Source: an uncultured Anaeromusa sp. (GTDB lineage: Bacteria; Bacillota; Negativicutes; Anaeromusales; Anaeromusaceae). From it: a stretch of DNA of 64,000 nt. How positions within the stretch are numbered: position 1 is the first letter of the stretch; every line of letters begins with the position of its first letter. The stretch lies in contig NZ_OY781460.1 of the NCBI RefSeq assembly GCF_963676855.1, forward strand, positions 3,284,001 to 3,348,000, read 5' to 3'. Shown piece by piece: positions 52,657 to 60,986 of the stretch. Under the pieces are notes generated by a model. It did not search any database. It saw nothing but the letters and a program-made list of their open reading frames with translations, and was not told where the DNA came from. A program made the position numbers and the translations under genes.

Positions 52657-54522
52657 ATGATGACAAACTATTGTTTTACCGCCTTTCTGGCGGCCCTCCT
52701 GTTTTTAACCGCTCCTACTACGCTTTTGGCTGCCGATAAGGTTCCCTTTAGACAAGACATCGCTCCTCAATACCAATGGCATTTGCAGGATATTTATGCC
52801 AGCGACGCGCACTGGCAGCAAGACTATGACAAACTTAAAAGCCAGCTGCCTCAACTCGCAACATACCAAGGAAAACTTGGCGCTTCCCCGCAAACGCTGC
52901 TGCAATGTCTAAAGCAGCGGGACGAGATGAGCATCACACTAGGCCGCCTGTACAGCTATGCCAAAATGCACCGCGATGAAAACACAGCTACCGCCGCCTA
53001 TCAAGCGCTTACAGACAAGGCTTCCTCCTTGGGCAGCCTTTACATGGCGTCAGCTTCTTTTATCGAGCCGGAATTGTTGGCGCTTTCCCCTGAAACGATT
53101 CCTGCCTTCCTGCGGCAAGAGCCAGCACTTAAAGAGTATTCTCGCTATCTGCAAAATCTTTTACGCCAGCGTCAGCATATCCTTTCTCCAGCCGAAGAGG
53201 CTCTTCTTTCTAAGGCATCCGAATTGGGCCAAATGCCGGAAAACACCTTTGACATGCTGACCAACGCGGATTTGCGTTTCCCAGACATCACCGACAGCCA
53301 GGGAACCACATTGCCTCTGAGTGAAGGAAAATACCGCGCTTACATGTCTTTTTCAGACCGGCAGTTGCGCCAAAATGCATACCTATCTCTTTATCGAACC
53401 TATGCACAATACCGCAATACCCTTGCTTCTACCTTGAACGGCAATATCAAAAGCAGCCATTTTTTCGCCTCAACGCGGAAATATCCTTCAACCTTAGCAG
53501 CGTCTTTAGATAACGACAACATTCCCGTTGCCGTCTATGACAATGTCATCACCACGGTCAAGCAGAACCTAGCCCCCCTGCACCGCTACGCAGCCTTCAA
53601 GAAAGCAGCTTTGGGCCTTGATGAATTCCACCTGTATGATGCGTCTGCGCCTGTAACGCAAAAAGTCCAGCCGCATTACACCTACGAAGAAGCCCGTCAA
53701 CTCGTACAGGCCGCTTTAGAACCCTTGGGCTCGGAATACAACACAGTGTTGACGCAAGGTATCACCTCTGGCTGGATTGACGTCTATGAAAATCAGGGCA
53801 AGCAGTCCGGCGCCTATTCTTGGGGCACCTACGGCACCCATCCCTTTGTGTTTCTAAACTATGAAGGCACTTATGACAGTGTATCTACGCTGGCCCATGA
53901 GTTAGGACATGCCATGCACACCTACTATAGTTATGCCAACCAGCCTTTTACAACCTCCGACTATTCTCTCTTCTGCGCCGAAGTCGCTTCTCAAACCAAC
54001 GAGATTCTACTTGTCGAGTACATGCTAAAACACACGCAGGATACAGCCGTGCGCAAGCATCTGCTCGAACAATATCTGGATACCATCTTAGGCAGTGTGT
54101 ATCGCCAAACTCAATTTGCAGAGTTTGAAAAAATCATTCATGAGCGCACCGCTAAAGGTGATGCGCTTACGGCCGACGATTTTGACGCTATCTGGCATAA
54201 TTTAAATCTTCAATATTGGGGTCCTGACGCGGTACTTGATAAAGAAAGCGATGTCGGTTGGTCGCGGATTCCCCACTTTTATCGAAACTTCTATGTATAT
54301 CAGTATGCCACTGGCTACGCAGCTGCAACAGCTTTAAGCGAGCAAATTCTCACCGGCGGCGAACCTGCCCGCCAAAAATACCTGCAGTTCTTAAAAAGCG
54401 GCTCTTCCGACGATCCTTTGCAATTATTACGACGGGCTGGCGTTGATATGGCGACTCCCTTACCTCTAGAAATTACACTACAAAAATTCTCCCGCCTTCT
54501 CGACGAACTAGAATCCCTATAA
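52657..54522 (+). CDS. pepF: Oligoendopeptidase F (M3B), exported form
   Basis: 621 aa from the ATG at 52657 (AAAGGAAG). Zinc metallopeptidase cutting oligopeptides: SVSTLAHELGHAMHTYYSY gives HExxH with the third ligand Glu in CAEVASQTNEILL. N-terminal M3 helical domain 40-330. Unusually for PepF, it begins with a signal peptide (CFTAFLAALLFLTAPTTLLAA), so it should act outside the cytoplasmic membrane, supplying peptides to the cell. Confidence 0.93.
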   Translation: MMTNYCFTAFLAALLFLTAPTTLLAADKVPFRQDIAPQYQWHLQDIYASDAHWQQDYDKLKSQLPQLATYQGKLGASPQTLLQCLKQRDEMSITLGRLYSYAKMHRDENTATAAYQALTDKASSLGSLYMASASFIEPELLALSPETIPAFLRQEPALKEYSRYLQNLLRQRQHILSPAEEALLSKASELGQMPENTFDMLTNADLRFPDITDSQGTTLPLSEGKYRAYMSFSDRQLRQNAYLSLYRTYAQYRNTLASTLNGNIKSSHFFASTRKYPSTLAASLDNDNIPVAVYDNVITTVKQNLAPLHRYAAFKKAALGLDEFHLYDASAPVTQKVQPHYTYEEARQLVQAALEPLGSEYNTVLTQGITSGWIDVYENQGKQSGAYSWGTYGTHPFVFLNYEGTYDSVSTLAHELGHAMHTYYSYANQPFTTSDYSLFCAEVASQTNEILLVEYMLKHTQDTAVRKHLLEQYLDTILGSVYRQTQFAEFEKIIHERTAKGDALTADDFDAIWHNLNLQYWGPDAVLDKESDVGWSRIPHFYRNFYVYQYATGYAAATALSEQILTGGEPARQKYLQFLKSGSSDDPLQLLRRAGVDMATPLPLEITLQKFSRLLDELESL

Positions 54523-54529
54523 GCGAACA

Positions 54530-54563
54530 AAAAAGGAGCGCCTCTCCAGAAGCGCTCCTTTCC
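54530..54563. terminator. Bidirectional intrinsic terminator
   Basis: AAAGGAGCGC / GCGCTCCTTT perfect stem, 10-base loop, just after pepF and facing the small membrane-protein gene. Confidence 0.85.
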
Positions 54564-54568
54564 CCTTA

Positions 54569-54742
54569 TCATACAGCGTACAAGGCGTTCAGAATCAGTC
54601 CTTGCGTTGCACTGTAGGTAGCCAGCGAGAAAACCGTTATCGCCAGTGCCGCATAGACAGCACAGAGCAGTATTTTTTCTCCTGCGGTTAAATCTTCCGT
54701 TATCGTTGCAGGGCAATTTTTTTCGCAATACGTAGTATCCAT
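54569..54742 (-). CDS. Small single-span membrane protein
   Basis: 57 aa from the ATG at 54742 (GAGAGGG nine bases before); ATGs at 54751 and 54760 are alternatives. N-terminal CxxxC pair (YCEKNC) and one membrane helix (ILLCAVYAALAITVFSLATY). No family recognised. The good ribosome site and the position next to a terminator support it as a real small gene. Confidence 0.55.
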   Translation of the reverse strand: MDTTYCEKNCPATITEDLTAGEKILLCAVYAALAITVFSLATYSATQGLILNALYAV

Positions 54743-54890
54743 ATCGTTCATCCCTCTCATTTACAAAACAGTTTTCATGTTAAGATGTGGTACTTGTATT
54801 ATAGCTCTGTACTGCTCGTAAGTAAATGAGAATAATTATTGTTTGAATTTTAAATGCAATGGCATTTTTTCGAAAACAAGAGTCTTTGCA

Positions 54891-55808
54891 TCAATGCACA
54901 TTCATCAGCACCAGCAAAATAGTCATAATCACAATACTAATCATAATAGAAACCGAATTAGTCAAGCTAGCCAAAATGCCATTCCCTTGGCATTTTTCCG
55001 TAAATAATGGTGCAATAGCGGGAATCGGCGCAAAAACTAGCAAAACCAACACTTGCCGGATTTCCAAAGAAAAAGGAGTATAATAATAAAAAATCCAAGC
55101 AAATACCGCGGAAACAGCATAGCGCAATAATAAGACAAAACTTAGTTGCTGCACATGGCGCGCTTCCAACTCCAGTTCAATCATCATGCCAATCATCAAC
55201 ATTGCCAGAAAGCTGTTGGCGCCTGCAATAACCGAACAAAGATTCAATATTTCTGCCGGAAAACGGAATCCCATCCAAGAAATGAACAGCATCAACATAT
55301 AAATGTCAAACGGCACGGAAGATAAAAGCTTTTTCGCAAGGCCCAGCAGATGACTTTCCCCACCGGTCCCCGCAACCCCGGCTGCGGCCGCATAGGTTCC
55401 GCCAGTACACATAATAGAATTCCCAGAATCGAACATGCAAGTAGCCACTACGCCGAAGGGGCCTAAAAAGCCCTGCGCAAAGGGCATCGCGAAGCATCCG
55501 ATATTATACCCGGACGCATTCAGCATGTAAAAGGCTTTGGTACCGCCATCACTGCGCAAACCGACTAAAAAGCCCAAGCCGACCATGATAAGATTGCACA
55601 CCAACCCGAGCAAAGCCAATACCAATAAAGATGCGTCCATGTCAAAATTGGCAAAGGCGGTAATCACCGCTGCCGGCAGCGTAATATTGAGCACGATCTT
55701 AGAAACCAACCGATAGTCGGTCGCCGTAAAAAAACCGATGCGCTTCAGAGCGTATCCTAAAAAAATAATGAAGACAAACGCCGCTGCCTTCAACAAAACT
55801 TCACCCAT
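54891..55808 (-). CDS. AEC-family (auxin efflux carrier-like) transporter
   Basis: 305 aa from ATG at 55808. Ten membrane helices in two repeats; VFIIFLGYALKRIGFFTATDYRLVSKIVLNITLPAAVI is the AEC start, with GYNIGCFAMPFAQGFLG in the centre. Such carriers move organic acids such as malate or malonate. Weak ribosome site. Substrate unknown. Confidence 0.9.
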   Translation of the reverse strand: MGEVLLKAAAFVFIIFLGYALKRIGFFTATDYRLVSKIVLNITLPAAVITAFANFDMDASLLVLALLGLVCNLIMVGLGFLVGLRSDGGTKAFYMLNASGYNIGCFAMPFAQGFLGPFGVVATCMFDSGNSIMCTGGTYAAAAGVAGTGGESHLLGLAKKLLSSVPFDIYMLMLFISWMGFRFPAEILNLCSVIAGANSFLAMLMIGMMIELELEARHVQQLSFVLLLRYAVSAVFAWIFYYYTPFSLEIRQVLVLLVFAPIPAIAPLFTEKCQGNGILASLTNSVSIMISIVIMTILLVLMNVH

Positions 55809-55921
55809 TGTTTTCGCCTCATTTTCTTCCCACAAAATCGTTACACATCATTTACTCATGCTACCAAACATAGGGAGTTTCGTCAATATACCTTGTGATT
55901 TTACGAAAGGTTGTGAAATGC

Positions 55922-57052
55922 ATGCTCCACGCCAATACTTCCAGGCGCTTATATTTCCTGGATAATCTGCGCACCTCTATTATTCTCTTGGTTATTGTTT
56001 TTCATATTGCCCTAGGCTACATGGCCCCGCCGCTCTCCTGGTGGTATGTTGTCGACAGCCAGACCAGCTCTGCCTTCATCCCCTTTATCATTACTGTGGA
56101 TGTCTTCATTATGCCGGTTATGTTCTGGATTGCAGGCTATTTTACGCTGCCTGTCCTACAGCACAAAGGCATCGGCTCTTTTTTCCGTGACAAGGCATAC
56201 CGTATCGTCCTTCCCTGGCTTGGCGGCGTCCTTTTGCTGGCGCCCGCGATTACCTACATGATTTGGTTCAGCCGTTCCGCCACGCCGCCACCCTATCTCT
56301 ACTTTTGGCAGAACCTATTCTTTACACCGCAGGTGTTCAATCACGCTCATTTTTGGTTTTTAGGGCTCTTGCTCTACTTCTACCTTTTGGTAGGCATTCT
56401 GCAGGCATTAAGGCCAAATTGGCTGCAAAAGGCGGCGGCTCCAGTTCTTCCTTCAGCCGCTTTGTTTGGTTTATTCACGCTTTTGTGTACTGCAGCTTTT
56501 TTCACGCCCACACTCTTTATGCCCGCCGATACCTGGTTCAGCAAATTATATATAGTTTCTTTCCAGCCCGCCCGCATAGGCATTTGTTTTCTTTACTTCC
56601 TGCTGGGTCTTCATGGATGGCGCCATTCTTGGTTTGCTCCCACTTCTGCCTACCGGCCCAGTCTGCGCAACTGGCTGCTCCTTGCCGTACCGGCGACACT
56701 TCTCTTTACGCTGTATCGTCTCGGCCTGCCTGCTGCGCCTACGGTTCTCTTTAAGGCTGGCCACGCTTTACTGCATTCCCTCTTCTGTCTGAGTATATTC
56801 ATGACCTTGCTTTGCCTTTTCCAACGATACTTGAATAGCAGCAGCTCCATCTGGCGCAATTTAGCCGCCTCTTCTTACGCCATCTACATTCTCCATCAGC
56901 TGATCGTGCTGCCTGTTGCCTACACCGTGCAAAAATGGAACTTCCCCATTCTGCCGAAATACCTTTTGGTGTGCGCCGTTTGCCTTATCCTCTGCTACGC
57001 TGTCGGTTACGCGGCTAGCCGTCTGCTGACTCGTCTGCCGAAACCAGACTAA
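55922..57052 (+). CDS. Acyltransferase-3 family membrane protein
   Basis: 376 aa from ATG at 55922 (GAAAGG). About ten membrane helices. RRLYFLDNLRTSIILLVIVFHIALGY carries the family R...D..R.....H pattern with the likely catalytic His; FWFLGLLLYFYLLVG and SSYAIYILHQLIVLP follow. Family members transfer acyl groups to surface sugars or lipids; the acceptor is unknown. Confidence 0.88.
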   Translation: MLHANTSRRLYFLDNLRTSIILLVIVFHIALGYMAPPLSWWYVVDSQTSSAFIPFIITVDVFIMPVMFWIAGYFTLPVLQHKGIGSFFRDKAYRIVLPWLGGVLLLAPAITYMIWFSRSATPPPYLYFWQNLFFTPQVFNHAHFWFLGLLLYFYLLVGILQALRPNWLQKAAAPVLPSAALFGLFTLLCTAAFFTPTLFMPADTWFSKLYIVSFQPARIGICFLYFLLGLHGWRHSWFAPTSAYRPSLRNWLLLAVPATLLFTLYRLGLPAAPTVLFKAGHALLHSLFCLSIFMTLLCLFQRYLNSSSSIWRNLAASSYAIYILHQLIVLPVAYTVQKWNFPILPKYLLVCAVCLILCYAVGYAASRLLTRLPKPD

Positions 57053-57121
57053 CCAGCAATGCGCTCGCGACCTTTAGTAGGAAACGAACACAGAGTAACG
57101 AGTATACCTTCTCTAATATAA

Positions 57122-57160
57122 AAAAAACCTAGGAACCGCTAAGCGATTCCTAGGTTTTTT
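57122..57160. terminator. Bidirectional intrinsic terminator
   Basis: AAAAAACCTAGGAA / TTCCTAGGTTTTTT perfect stem around an 11-base loop. Confidence 0.92.
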
Positions 57161-57184
57161 AATATCACTTTTCAGTTCAATACC

Positions 57185-58375
57185 TTAGCCTTGCTTTAAG
57201 AACTGTTCAATCCGATCTAGCCCTTTGGTAATATTTTCCTGCGAAGTAGCATAGGATAAACGCACATGCGTATCAATGCCAAAACCGGAACCAGGCACCA
57301 AGGCAACATTCGCTTTTTCCAGCAAAACATTGGCAAAATCATCAGAGCTTTGAATTTTAAGGCCAGCCAGTTCCTTACCCATCAACTTGGAAATATTCAT
57401 CATTACGTAGAACGCCCCGTTCGGGTTGACACAGGACAAACCGGGCATACTATTAATCCGCTTCACCATATAGTCGCGACGGCTGACAAAGGCTTTCACC
57501 ATGGTAGCCACCATATCTTGCGGACCGCTGATCGCCGCTTCTGCCGCTTTTTGGGCGATGGAATTCGGGTTAGACGTCGCATGGCTTTGCACATTGCTCA
57601 TAATCTTGGCAATTTCCGGCGTCGAAGCCGTATAGCCAATACGCCAGCCAGTCATTGCATAGGTTTTAGACACGCCGTTGACAATGATCGTCTGGGCTTT
57701 GATTTTCTCATTGATGCTGGCGATGCTAACATGGGTTTTACCGTCATAGATCAATTTTTCGTAAATTTCGTCGGAAACTACGTAAAAGCCTTTTTCTACA
57801 GCCAGTTCCGCCAACTCCGCCAGTTCTTCGCGGGTATAGACCATACCCGTAGGATTGCTGGGACTATTAAGGATAATAGCTTTTGTTTTAGCAGTTACCG
57901 CCTGACGAATTTGGTCTACCGTAAATTTAAAACCTTGTTCTTCTGTCGTGTAAACAATCACAGGCACGCCGTCAGCCAATTTGACCATTTCCGGATAGCT
58001 GACCCAAAAAGGCGCCGGAATAATTACTTCGTCCCCTGGATTGCAGATAGCCTGAAACACATTGACCAGAGAATGCTTGGCACCGTTGCTGATGACAATA
58101 TTCGCCGGAACATAGTCTAAACCATTATCTTTTTTGAATTTAGCACAAATGGCTTCTTTCAAAGATACCGTTCCCGAAGCCGGCGTATACTTGGTAAAAC
58201 CAGCTTCAATCGCAGCAATCGCAGCTTGCTTTATATGTACAGGCGTGTCAAAATCCGGCTCACCAGCGCCGAAACCAACCACATCGATGCCTTCCGCTTT
58301 CAGCTTTTTCGCCTTAGAATCAATCGCCAGCGTTGCGGATGGACTAATCGACAAACCTTTACGGGATAAGTTCAT
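57185..58375 (-). CDS. Pyridoxal-phosphate aspartate aminotransferase
   Basis: 396 aa from ATG at 58375 (GGGGG upstream). Fold-type I class I aminotransferase: GFGAGEPDFDTP, SNGAKHSLVNVFQ, LNSPSNPTGMVY, DEIYEKLIYDG, PLP lysine in NGVSKTYAMTGWRIGY, and the C-terminal Arg of GIDTHVRLSYA. Matches aspartate aminotransferase of the AspC/PatA group common in Firmicutes. Monocistronic. Confidence 0.93.
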   Translation of the reverse strand: MNLSRKGLSISPSATLAIDSKAKKLKAEGIDVVGFGAGEPDFDTPVHIKQAAIAAIEAGFTKYTPASGTVSLKEAICAKFKKDNGLDYVPANIVISNGAKHSLVNVFQAICNPGDEVIIPAPFWVSYPEMVKLADGVPVIVYTTEEQGFKFTVDQIRQAVTAKTKAIILNSPSNPTGMVYTREELAELAELAVEKGFYVVSDEIYEKLIYDGKTHVSIASINEKIKAQTIIVNGVSKTYAMTGWRIGYTASTPEIAKIMSNVQSHATSNPNSIAQKAAEAAISGPQDMVATMVKAFVSRRDYMVKRINSMPGLSCVNPNGAFYVMMNISKLMGKELAGLKIQSSDDFANVLLEKANVALVPGSGFGIDTHVRLSYATSQENITKGLDRIEQFLKQG

Positions 58376-58482
58376 GGATAACAACCCCCTGAAATTTATA
58401 ATACCAATCCTCAGATCATTGTACGAAATAATTTTCACAAACGCAAACAATTTGCCAAGATCTGACTTGTATACTTTTAAGC

Positions 58483-58755
58483 CTAACCGATAAAAACTGA
58501 GCTCTTTTTGGTTTTATTGCACGAATAGGAACCATTATAATCAATCATTGCATCAATCGCACTTGTATCTACTTTTTCCATTGTGTCATCATTAGCTTCT
58601 CCCAAAACCACAACCATCCGCAAATCTTTTCCTGCTTCTCCCATAAATATTGCTTTTGCTGAAAAGTCTTCAAAGCCTAACTGAATAGCCAAAGATTCTG
58701 TCATAAATTCCAAGATATCATCTTCATTATACTTAAATACCTTTTTTTCTTTCAT
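58483..58755 (-). CDS. Small conserved-looking protein, function unknown
   Basis: 90 aa with CTGGAGGGCAG ribosome site. Sequence acidic, with pattern EDDILEFMTESLAIQLGFEDFSAKAIFMGE. It has neither signal peptide nor membrane segment. No family recognised. Coding character and ribosome site support it as real. Confidence 0.6.
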   Translation of the reverse strand: MKEKKVFKYNEDDILEFMTESLAIQLGFEDFSAKAIFMGEAGKDLRMVVVLGEANDDTMEKVDTSAIDAMIDYNGSYSCNKTKKSSVFIG

Positions 58756-58910
58756 TACTCTGCCCTCCAGGCATGACGCTTCACAGCATTTTCTTATATT
58801 ATAGCTTGAATGCCCCAGCCCGTCTTGAAATGTTCAAAAATTGTGACTTAAGGCATGTTGCTTCTGTATCCTTTTTCCTTCAGCAGCCAAAAAGCAGGGC
58901 TTATCTCCTA

Positions 58911-58938
58911 TGTCCTCACTATAAAAAGCTTGTTGCAG
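58911..58938 (+). repeat. Left arm of 28-bp perfect hairpin split by IS3-family insertion
   Basis: Exact reverse complement of 60237-60264. With the IS and one CTG target copy removed, the two arms face each other around the loop CCAAAG. The inner part (AAAAAGCTTGTTGCAG and complement) has the form of a bidirectional intrinsic terminator, probably for the gene at 60282-60887. Confidence 0.92.
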
Positions 58939-59006
58939 CCAAAGCTGTGGACTGCTCCCCAAAGTGTAGACAAGAAAATAAAAGCCTATCGTAGAATTAC
59001 TTTTTT

Positions 59007-59858
59007 TTACATGGCCTTACTCCGTATCTCATAAGGAGTAAGGCCATTTTTTAAATTGATTCGTTCATAGTTATAGAATGATACATATTCAGCAACAATC
59101 TCCGATAAAAATTCCCGATTGGGAAAGGTCATGCGATTTAAACATTCCGCTTTCAATGTACCGAAGAAGTTCTCCATGGATGAATTATCGTAAGGGCAAC
59201 CTCTATTAGACATTGATGGTTGAAAGTGGTATTCTTTGCTTAGGTTGTAATATGCGCTTGAGGTATACTGCGACCCTTGGTCACTGTGGAGTGCTAGTCC
59301 ATCAGTGGCCTTTTCATTTTTTAATGCATCCTGAATTGTATCGGTTACTAGAGAAACAGTCATATCATTTCCTATTCGATAGTTCAGCACCATTTTTCCA
59401 CATAAATCGATAACTGCACACATATAAGCCATTCCCTGCGCTGTAGGGATATAGGTGATATCCGTCGCCCAGAAACAGTTTGGTTTTTCTTGATAAAACT
59501 GCCGTTGCAACAGATTTTCGTAGCGATGAATTGCCTGTTTGTAATAAGTATAAGGACGTGCACGGCGAATCTGCGCTAAAACATCCAGCTTCCGCATAAT
59601 ACGCAAGACCGGTTTAGCGTTCAAAATTCGCCCGGTTTGTTGCTGAATCCAGAGCCGAACCCGGCGATATCCATAAGTAAAGTTGCATTGCTGCTGACAA
59701 GCCATAACCTGCTTTTTGAGCCAAGCATCTTGATCTGGATCGTAAATCCGTTTTCGCCAAGCATAATAACCGCTACGTGTTATTTCTAAGATGCGACAAA
59801 GCGACTGAACCGGATACTTGTTTCTCAATCGCTCGACCACACGGTATTTTGCTCTCAC
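59007..59858 (-). CDS. IS3-family transposase OrfB (DDE catalytic domain)
   Basis: 283 aa, GTG start. Helix-rich N-terminus (HTH_21: YRRVRLWIQQQTGR), then the DDE residues: Asp in FWATDITYIPT, Asp in ALHSDQGSQYTS, Glu in DNSSMENFFGTLKAE. Starts one frame back within the OrfA end (ATGTGA), the usual OrfA/OrfB relation, in which frameshifting gives the fused transposase. Appears intact. Confidence 0.95.
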   Translation of the reverse strand: MRAKYRVVERLRNKYPVQSLCRILEITRSGYYAWRKRIYDPDQDAWLKKQVMACQQQCNFTYGYRRVRLWIQQQTGRILNAKPVLRIMRKLDVLAQIRRARPYTYYKQAIHRYENLLQRQFYQEKPNCFWATDITYIPTAQGMAYMCAVIDLCGKMVLNYRIGNDMTVSLVTDTIQDALKNEKATDGLALHSDQGSQYTSSAYYNLSKEYHFQPSMSNRGCPYDNSSMENFFGTLKAECLNRMTFPNREFLSEIVAEYVSFYNYERINLKNGLTPYEIRSKAM

Positions 59859-60157
59859 ATCCTTCCAACTTCTAATAGAAAATTTCGCAAAACTTCTATT
59901 TGCATACGAAGCTCAATCAGCTCATTGTTGCGAAACACCTCAGCATCTTGGGAGTCTTTGACAGGTCGTCCTTTTTTACGTACAACATATCCTTTTGCAA
60001 TAAGGTTCCTTTTCCGTTTATGTCGATAAAGAAGATTTTTTATTTGTGTGAAGGTTAGGGGGTATGTTTCTGAGATTTGGCGGTATGTTTCGCCCGCAGA
60101 TCTGCGGCGAAATACCTCGGCTGCTATAGTTTCTACTTTGGTATATTTTCTAGACAT
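59855..60157 (-). CDS. IS3-family transposase OrfA (helix-turn-helix)
   Basis: 100 aa from the ATG at 60157 (AGGAGG seven bases before); the longer reading lacks a site. N-terminal HTH (KVETIAAEVFRRRSAGETYRQISETYPLTFTQIKNLLYRHKRK) and a C-terminal leucine-zipper helix (NNELIELRMQIEVLRNFLLEV). Binds the IS ends. Confidence 0.93.
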   Translation of the reverse strand: MSRKYTKVETIAAEVFRRRSAGETYRQISETYPLTFTQIKNLLYRHKRKRNLIAKGYVVRKKGRPVKDSQDAEVFRNNELIELRMQIEVLRNFLLEVGRM

Positions 60158-60236
60158 AGCAAGACCTCCTGTTGTAATTTTCATTCTACAACAGGAGGTC
60201 TTTTATTTCACTGTCCTGATTTTGGGATGCAGTCCA

Positions 60237-60264
60237 CTGCAACAAGCTTTTTATAGTGAGGACA
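60237..60264 (+). repeat. Right arm of 28-bp perfect hairpin split by IS3-family insertion
   Basis: Pairs base for base with 58911-58938. Its first three bases CTG are the second copy of the IS target duplication. On the minus strand it lies just past the stop of the TRIC-type gene, as a terminator would. Confidence 0.92.
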
Positions 60265-60281
60265 CGGTTATATCTATCGCC

Positions 60282-60887
60282 TTACTTTCGCCCCACTTTA
60301 GGCAAATGCACATTATAATGCACGCTAAGCAGACGAATGCCCAAGGTCAGTAAAAAACAAAGGTACATGGCTTGCCAAATAGGCAGATGCCACTGTGCGT
60401 AATACAGAGCCACTCCTCCAGCAATCGACGCCAACGCATAAATTTCTTGTTGAAATACAAAAGGAATGTCCCTGGCGAAAATATCCCGCAGTACGCCGCC
60501 GCCGATGCCAGTTGCCGCTCCCAAAAACACCATGATATACAACGTATTTAGTTCGTACGTAATGGCTAGGCTGGCGCCAACAGCAGTAAAGGCGCCCAAG
60601 CCCACAGCATCGCACAGCTGTACTACGTTGGTAATCCGCACCAGCCAAGAATGAGCAAAGCAGGTCAAAATAGCTGACCCCAACGCCAGCAAGGTAAATG
60701 TCGGATCCAAAAATGCCGTTGGCGGCGTATGCCCTACCAACACATCTCGTAGAATTCCTCCGCCCACTGCAGTTGTCACCGCTAGAACGGCAATGCCGAA
60801 AACATCCATCTGCTTGCGAATGCCTACCATCGCACCGGAAATGGCAAAAGCCACCGTTCCCAAATATTCAAAGCCGCTCAGCACCAT
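60282..60887 (-). CDS. TRIC-type (UPF0126) membrane protein
   Basis: 201 aa, seven membrane helices in two repeats with Gly-rich motifs AFAISGAMVGIRKQMDVFG, VGGGILRDVLVG and GGGVLRDIFARDIP. Members form trimeric cation channels (TRIC) in bacteria and are also annotated as YicG. AAGGAG before the ATG. Its probable terminator is interrupted by the neighbouring IS. Confidence 0.92.
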   Translation of the reverse strand: MVLSGFEYLGTVAFAISGAMVGIRKQMDVFGIAVLAVTTAVGGGILRDVLVGHTPPTAFLDPTFTLLALGSAILTCFAHSWLVRITNVVQLCDAVGLGAFTAVGASLAITYELNTLYIMVFLGAATGIGGGVLRDIFARDIPFVFQQEIYALASIAGGVALYYAQWHLPIWQAMYLCFLLTLGIRLLSVHYNVHLPKVGRK

Positions 60888-60986
60888 ATTCTCTCCTTAT
60901 TTAACAACTCTCCTCTCATCGTATCTGACACCTGGGCATCTCGTCAAGCTGTCCGCTCTGAAAATACACCTTCACCTTACACTGCG

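Larger units (their letters stand above)
58948..60236 (-). mobile_element. IS3-family (IS150-like) insertion sequence
   Basis: 1289 bp. Imperfect terminal repeats TGGACTGC...CCAAA...GACA begin at 58948 and end at 60236 (TGGACTGC on the opposite strand). Flanked by the 3-bp target duplication CTG (58945-58947 and 60237-60239). Holds the two overlapping transposase frames. Inserted at the loop-stem junction of a hairpin. Confidence 0.92.

Noticed and set aside
38330..57110. Repeated words CGAACACAGAG(C/T)AA after two genes (near 38333 and 57085)
   Set aside because: Only about a dozen bases are shared, with no flanking similarity; treated as chance.
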